From Sinonovacula constricta (lineage: Eukaryota > Mollusca > Bivalvia > Cardiida > Solecurtidae): DNA of 64,000 nucleotides. How positions within the stretch are numbered: position 1 is the stretch's first letter; every line of letters starts with the position of its first letter. Where the stretch lies: the NCBI GenBank assembly GCA_007844125.1, contig CM017563.1, positions 25,636,694-25,700,693 on the forward strand, written 5' to 3'. Under the pieces are notes generated by a model. That model saw only the letters and a list, made by a program, of their open reading frames with translations. It was not told where the DNA came from and did not search any database. The translations under genes and the position numbers were made by a program. Of the stretch, positions 62,101 through 64,000 are shown piece by piece.

Positions 62101-63766
62101 GTATTCTCTACTACCTCAATCTGTAGACAGTTTATATTCTCTGCTGCCTCAGTCTGTAGACAGTTTATATTCTCTGCTGCCTCAGTCTGTAGACAGTTGG
62201 TATTCACAGCGAAGGGTCTCATGCTTAAATCCTGGCCTTGCTTCATAGGTTTCACTCTTCATCAATAGTCATAAGAAAAATATGATAAAAGCCTCTTAGT
62301 ATTGTTTTATGTCTCAGCACATTGTTAAAGCCACTGCCTAGTCAATTACATACCTGGGTCCTGTGTCCCCTCCCTGCCAGCACACCATGACAACGATCGC
62401 TATTGCTAGGGTGAACAGCATCACTAAGTAGTTCAAAGGCACCCTAAAAGACATAACAGCTGTGTGAACTAGATTCATAAAGCATTCATCATACACATAC
62501 CACATATCATTAAACTGCTGCTTAATGTGGCCTTACATACTATCTTACTCCTTTTATTTATATTTATTATATTTAACCCAAATCGAACATGCTTTTATTT
62601 GCAATCTCAGCATGAAATAGCAGCAAAAAAGTAGTTGTAGTGAATGTTACAGTGACTCCTAGTCCTTGTGTCTATTTCTCCCCAATGGACCAAGGGTATA
62701 TGCCTAGCAAGGACAAGAAGGTGCACGATATGGATTATTTGTTTGTTTGTTTTATGGGTTTATCGTCCCACCAACAGTATTTCAGTTATCTGGAGAGGCT
62801 GTCCACTTGTAGCAGATATAGTGCTGCCTTCACTGTGTATAGCATGCCATAAACACCTGGCATGATACCACACCCAGCCACATTATCCTGACACTGGGCC
62901 AACCAGTCGTGGAAACACCCTTATATTTGCTTGAGCATTAGCAAGGGACCTATTCCACTACCATTTTTTAATGACTTTGCTATGTCACAGCCCATGATCG
63001 AACCTGGGGCCTCCCGTACCTGGAGACGACACTCTACCGATTGCGCTACCAGGTCCGGTCGATATGGATTGTGATCACCCATAACCACTGAAGTGGGCTT
63101 CATTGTACATGCTTACAAAACTTTTGACCTGCATATATTATGCTCCAACATTTTTTAAAGTCGAACCAGGGCCTCATTTCCCATAACTCTAACTTGGAAT
63201 GCGAAAACTTGATTTTATTAGAAGATACACTGTAGATAAATAGGACAGGATTTGTGATGCATTATTTTAATCTGTGCACTGATTACTGAGATAAATGACT
63301 GACAACAGTTGCAAGCAGAACTTTACCCTGTATGGATATGCTGCAATATTTTCTATGTCAGGCCCATATTTCTAATAAACAATTAAACTTGATTAGATCA
63401 GTTAGTGTGATATCTGTGAAGTTTCTTTCTTTTATCTGGTTATTGAGCTTTAAGACATGATGTACTTGGTAGCAAAGTTTTAACCTGAGTGTCATGGCAA
63501 CGCTGACGTTCAAGTAAGTGAAAAAAGCTAGAACCAAATAGAACAAATGCAAGAATTGATTGCACTGGATTCAGATTTTTGAACCGACCGACTCACCAAG
63601 CATTAACGAGGAGTCTCCCTATAGGGTTGGCATGCACCCGTCGCTGGTACTTGATGTCCTTGATGATGTCATTGGACCAGTCCATAAAGTCTCGGATCTT
63701 ATTACTGGGTGAGGACCGATCCACCTCATACTTGAACTTCTCCTTGATCTCCTCACGTAACACTTT
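47076..63766 (-). CDS. IP3-receptor-like channel, transmembrane and C-terminal exons (11 exons, 5' part beyond window)
   Basis: Exons: 63766-63597, 62443-62354, 60367-60215, 57958-57853, 56711-56588, 55923-55745, 50813-50664, 49846-49769, 49203-49084, 48659-48525, 47165-47076. All junctions agree in phase and give 464 codons plus stop. Order: pre-S1 (RRVHANPIGRLL), S1, S2, an acidic linker (KADDDEEEDERAW), an S4-like segment with the S4-S5 linker LLKRVIQAVTTNG (compare LLNVIKSVTRNG of IP3 receptors), S5, S6, CFIC..H..H linker domain, coiled coil. IP3 receptors are tetrameric ER calcium-release channels of about 2,700 residues; the ligand-binding part must lie beyond 64 kb. Oddities: no GGGVGD filter, and no obvious S3. 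A missed phase-2 exon between 60215 and 57958 cannot be excluded. Confidence 0.85.
47282..48185. repeat. Degenerate ~33-bp intronic minisatellite
   Basis: Repeated GGTTGCTAAGGAGACATAGA with GATGACAT, in irregular spacing with many indels, filling the intron between the last two exons. A short SINE-body fragment (AACAGTATTTCAGTTATCTG) is embedded near 48005. Confidence 0.85.
48525..48659 (-). CDS. Upstream cassette exon: FFP..RAL segment
   Basis: Acceptor TTTGTAG, donor CAG|GTTAGT, 45 codons. EFFPMNRALSLENEEDTNEQ is followed by a heptad-like HLQEQIDYLVTKLKEQ. Confidence 0.88.
49084..49203 (-). CDS. Upstream cassette exon: linker helix with zinc-site histidines
   Basis: Acceptor TCTACAG, donor ATG|GTAAGA, 40 codons. 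FLKHVKQEHNKWAYLFFF matches EEHIKEEHNMWHYLCF of IP3 receptors. Confidence 0.9.
49769..49846 (-). CDS. Upstream cassette exon: CFIC zinc-site exon
   Basis: Acceptor TCAG, donor GGG|GTAAGA, 26 codons. DKDMMSVCFICSRESYDFER supplies the two Cys of the linker-domain zinc site. Confidence 0.9.
50205..50390 (-). mobile_element. tRNA-derived SINE (family shared with 51972-52170)
   Basis: Minus-strand head TGGCCGAGCAATTGCTTACT and GGGTTCAAGTCCC (boxes A and B), then a tail with CCAGTGGTTTTATCCAGACT and GGGGTCTTCCTCCACCA. The same tail ends the copy at 51972. Lies in an intron. Confidence 0.75.
50664..50813 (-). CDS. Upstream cassette exon: post-pore segment and S6
   Basis: Acceptor GCATTGTAG, donor AAG|GTAAGT, 50 codons in phase 0. 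Begins QFQDQMGPSF, then S6 TTIGLNIIFGIIVDTFSQLR, identical over S6 to the downstream copy. Confidence 0.92.
50814..51971. other. Intron sequence, nothing recognised
   Basis: AT-rich part of the large S5-S6 intron. I looked here for a phase-0 mini-exon encoding a Gly-rich filter and saw none. Confidence 0.4.
51972..52170 (-). mobile_element. tRNA-derived SINE, second copy of the 50205 family
   Basis: Minus-strand GGGTTCAAGTCCTGTTTGGG with a head near 52160. The tail carries CCAGTGGTTCTACCCAGGCA and GGGGTCTTCCTCCACCA. More diverged at the head than the other copy. Confidence 0.75.
52171..53734. other. Intron sequence, nothing recognised
   Basis: Rest of the large S5-S6 intron before the 36-bp array. 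No exon or repeat seen. Confidence 0.4.
53735..55378. repeat. Intronic minisatellite, 36-bp unit, about 45 copies
   Basis: Unit CTGATACTTGTATACAGCAG plus TATTTGTACATTTAAC, very homogeneous. Minus-strand frames up to 313 codons (12-residue repeats such as YKYQVKCTNTAV) arise only because 36 is divisible by three. Lies between the S5 and S6 exons. Confidence 0.95.
55745..55923 (-). CDS. Upstream cassette exon: S5 and pore loop
   Basis: Acceptor TTTACAG, phase 1, 179 bases, donor AAT|GTAATT. S5 SLLLVALLGLAIFYIYALIL; pore region CLISILHHGLADSTYN. HGL aligns with HGLRSGGGVGD of IP3 receptors, but the Gly-rich filter is replaced. Confidence 0.92.
56588..56711 (-). CDS. Exon: S4-like helix and S4-S5 linker
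   Basis: Acceptor TATATTTGCAG, 124 bases, donor AACG|GTAGGC. LFLGCSIAGTVTHGYFFAFH, then HITEMNQLLKRVIQAVTTN; the second half matches LVYREETLLNVIKSVTRNG of IP3 receptors. Its acceptor is the founder of the adjacent repeat array. Confidence 0.9.
56700..57150. repeat. 59/60-bp minisatellite carrying the 3' splice site and exon start, 8 copies
   Basis: Each plus-strand unit contains CCCAGGAACAACTGCAAATA then TATACAGAATATATATAATA and TTGGAACACAATAGAACA. On the minus strand this gives TTCTGTATATATTTGCAG followed by the first about 22 bases of the exon at 56711 (TTGTTCCTGGGTTGTTCTAT). Copies start near 56712, 56772, 56830, 56889, 56948, 57007, 57066 and 57125. All three minus-strand frames are open through the array. 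Confidence 0.92.
57500..57790. repeat. ~21-bp intronic minisatellite
   Basis: About 13 imperfect copies of CTGATAGGGGTGTAAAACCTG, with variable length. Lies in the intron just 3' of the acidic-linker exon. Confidence 0.85.
57853..57958 (-). CDS. Exon: acidic linker before the S4-like helix
   Basis: Acceptor GCACTACAG, 106 bases, donor GTG|GTATGT. Encodes KADDDEEEDERAWSEKKGES, then HLEVKAYGFKTIYYV. The acidic run is an unusual loop compared with vertebrate IP3 receptors. Confidence 0.88.
58105..59120. repeat. Bivalve-type tandem repeat with ~147-bp TGACCTA units, about 6 copies
   Basis: Starts AACAAGAGGGCCATGATGGC and ends with AAAAGCTCACC. Units repeat CAAACATTCTGACCAAGTTT, GGTGAAGATTGGGCC, GTGTGTTCACAAGCTTTTTC and TTTGACCTAGTGACCTAC. 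Such arrays are dispersed in many mollusc genomes as part of mobile elements; that statement is from general knowledge. Lies in the intron between 57958 and 60215. Confidence 0.8.
59121..59618. other. Intron sequence, nothing recognised
   Basis: Contains a plus-strand frame (59352-59636) that runs into the SINE and shows no domain. No exon of the channel is seen. Confidence 0.35.
59620..59800 (+). mobile_element. tRNA-derived SINE
   Basis: Head with box A TGGTCTAGTGGTTAAGACAT and box B GGGTTCGAACCCC around an anticodon-like loop CTCCTGATCGGAG. Then a body with GCAAGACTATTTACTGCACG, CTGCTCCAGGTATTC and GGTTCTACCCAGAAAG. The tRNA-like part is well preserved, but the 5' end does not pair with the 3' side. 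Confidence 0.8.
60215..60367 (-). CDS. Exon: S2 region
   Basis: Acceptor TGACACAG, 153 bases, donor TTCAG|GTTGGT. YIPEWRYENSYLSIYILGGI, then a hydrophobic HNILSLGIFFSYIISN. Phase 2 at both ends; it joins the acidic-linker exon through a split Arg codon. Confidence 0.88.
60398..60492 (-). pseudogene. Decayed partial copy of the S2 exon
   Basis: Minus-strand GCCAGAATGAAGGTAT, TCCATCTATATCCCTGGG and CCAACATATTGTCTCTAAGA align along the first two-thirds of the live S2 exon 30 bases away. TGG has become TGA (in-frame stop), small indels shift the frame, and the acceptor is lost. Confidence 0.8.
60690..62205. repeat. Intronic minisatellite, 33-bp unit, about 45 copies
   Basis: Unit CTCTGCTGGCTCAGTCTGTA plus GACAGTTTGTATT. 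After 61840 the subtype changes to CTGCCTCAGTCTGTAGACAG. Open frames (11-residue SLLAQSVDSLY) extend to 288 codons because 33 is divisible by three. Lies between the S1 and S2 exons. Confidence 0.95.
62354..62443 (-). CDS. Exon: S1
   Basis: Acceptor GTCTTTTAG, 90 bases, donor CCCAG|GTATGT. VPLNYLVMLFTLAIAIVVMV, then CWQGGDTGP, phase 2 at both ends. Confidence 0.9.
62745..63062 (-). mobile_element. tRNA-derived SINE, near full length
   Basis: Minus-strand head ACCTGGTAGCGCAATCGGTA and CCCCAGGTTCGATC supply boxes A and B. A body of about 240 bases includes GTGTCAGGATAATGTGGCTG and GATAACTGAAATACTGTTGG. The body is shared with 2345-2505 and a short piece near 48005. Confidence 0.8.
63063..63596. 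other. Intron sequence, nothing recognised
   Basis: Intron between the pre-S1 and S1 exons. No repeat or exon beyond the SINE before it. Confidence 0.4.
63597..63766 (-). CDS. Exon: cytosolic segment before S1
   Basis: Acceptor CCATGACAG, 170 bases in phase 0, donor GCTTG|GTGAGT. KVLREEIKEKFKYEVDRSSP, then DIIKDIKYQRRVHANPIGRL. The end aligns with the KKLRAQPVLYW region just before S1 of IP3 receptors. Earlier exons lie beyond 64 kb. Confidence 0.88.
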
Positions 63767-64000
63767 CTGTCATGGGATAGGAATATTATATGTTAAGCAC
63801 ATCACTTCTATTATATGATTATAAGATTATCATTGTAGGTGGACAATTTTATGGTGGGGCAACAGACTATCTAAAAGCAGATTTTCACATTGGCAGGCTT
63901 TTGTGTAATAACAAAAAACTAGAAACTTTTGTGGTGTGCCTGTAAGAAGGGTGTGTGGGGTTGGCAGTGCTAGCAGAAGTCACATCAACAGTAATGGATA
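63767..64000. other. Intron sequence at window edge
   Basis: No exon is recognised in the last 234 bases. The channel gene continues outside. Confidence 0.4.

Noticed and set aside
60600..62268. Repeat proteins with SLLAQSVDSLY or RQFVFSAGSVC units
   Set aside because: Frames of the 33-bp minisatellite within the S1-S2 intron, on the strand opposite to the gene, with no domain.
47076..63766. Ryanodine receptor rather than IP3 receptor
   Set aside because: S6 (GLNIIFGIIVDTFSQLRD), the FFP..RAL segment and the S4-S5 linker are closer to IP3 receptors. RyR would read IIQGLIIDAFGELRD in S6. The family is still divergent from both.

Overview
The window is animal nuclear DNA and looks molluscan, most likely bivalve. 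The evidence is AT-rich sequence, short GT-AG exons in long introns, several tRNA-headed SINE families, short inverted-repeat transposons, very large minisatellites, and a multi-unit block of TGACCT-rich sequence of a type common in bivalve genomes. I cannot name the species. Exons were assigned by reading translations, splice signals and intron phases by eye, not by alignment software.

Three protein-coding loci are visible, all on the minus strand. (1) An apparently intronless b(0,+)AT/LAT-type amino-acid transporter of the SLC7 family (3212-4735). (2) A first-exon fragment of a RecQ-like helicase (about 5251-5420). (3) An IP3-receptor-like channel locus covering most of 22-64 kb. Its transmembrane and C-terminal exons run from 63766 down to a stop at 47076 (11 exons, 464 codons in frame, open upstream beyond the window). 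A second copy of its last six exons (S5, pore, S6, Cys/His linker, coiled coil, stop) lies downstream at 33478-22189. The duplicated exons have identical lengths and phases, open frames and intact splice sites. No copies of the S1-S4 exons lie between the two sets. The downstream set is therefore either a 5'-truncated duplicate or an alternative 3' cassette that the upstream exons could splice to. In both copies the expected GGGVGD selectivity filter of IP3 receptors is absent at the aligned position.

The rest is mostly repeats. 10.37-19.16 kb is an 8.8-kb satellite with a 30-bp monomer and higher-order duplications. Nearly every intron of the channel locus holds its own minisatellite (37, 39, 59, 60, 36, 59/60, 21 and 33 bp units). 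Two of these arrays were evidently seeded from exon edges: a 60-bp array next to the S5 donor at 33300 repeats a 5' splice site, and a 59/60-bp array next to the acceptor at 56711 repeats a 3' splice site plus the first bases of the exon. Two decayed exon copies sit next to live exons (33.56-33.64 kb and 60.40-60.49 kb). Between the cassettes (33.7-47 kb) lie a 17-bp array, a SINE, a hAT-like element, a TA tract, two blocks of a 53-58-bp minisatellite split by a MITE, and a unique AT-rich region. The 5' part (1-10 kb) contains the transporter, SINE relics, a miniature LTR element (TRIM) with a tRNA-Leu-type primer site, and a MITE with TTAA flanks.
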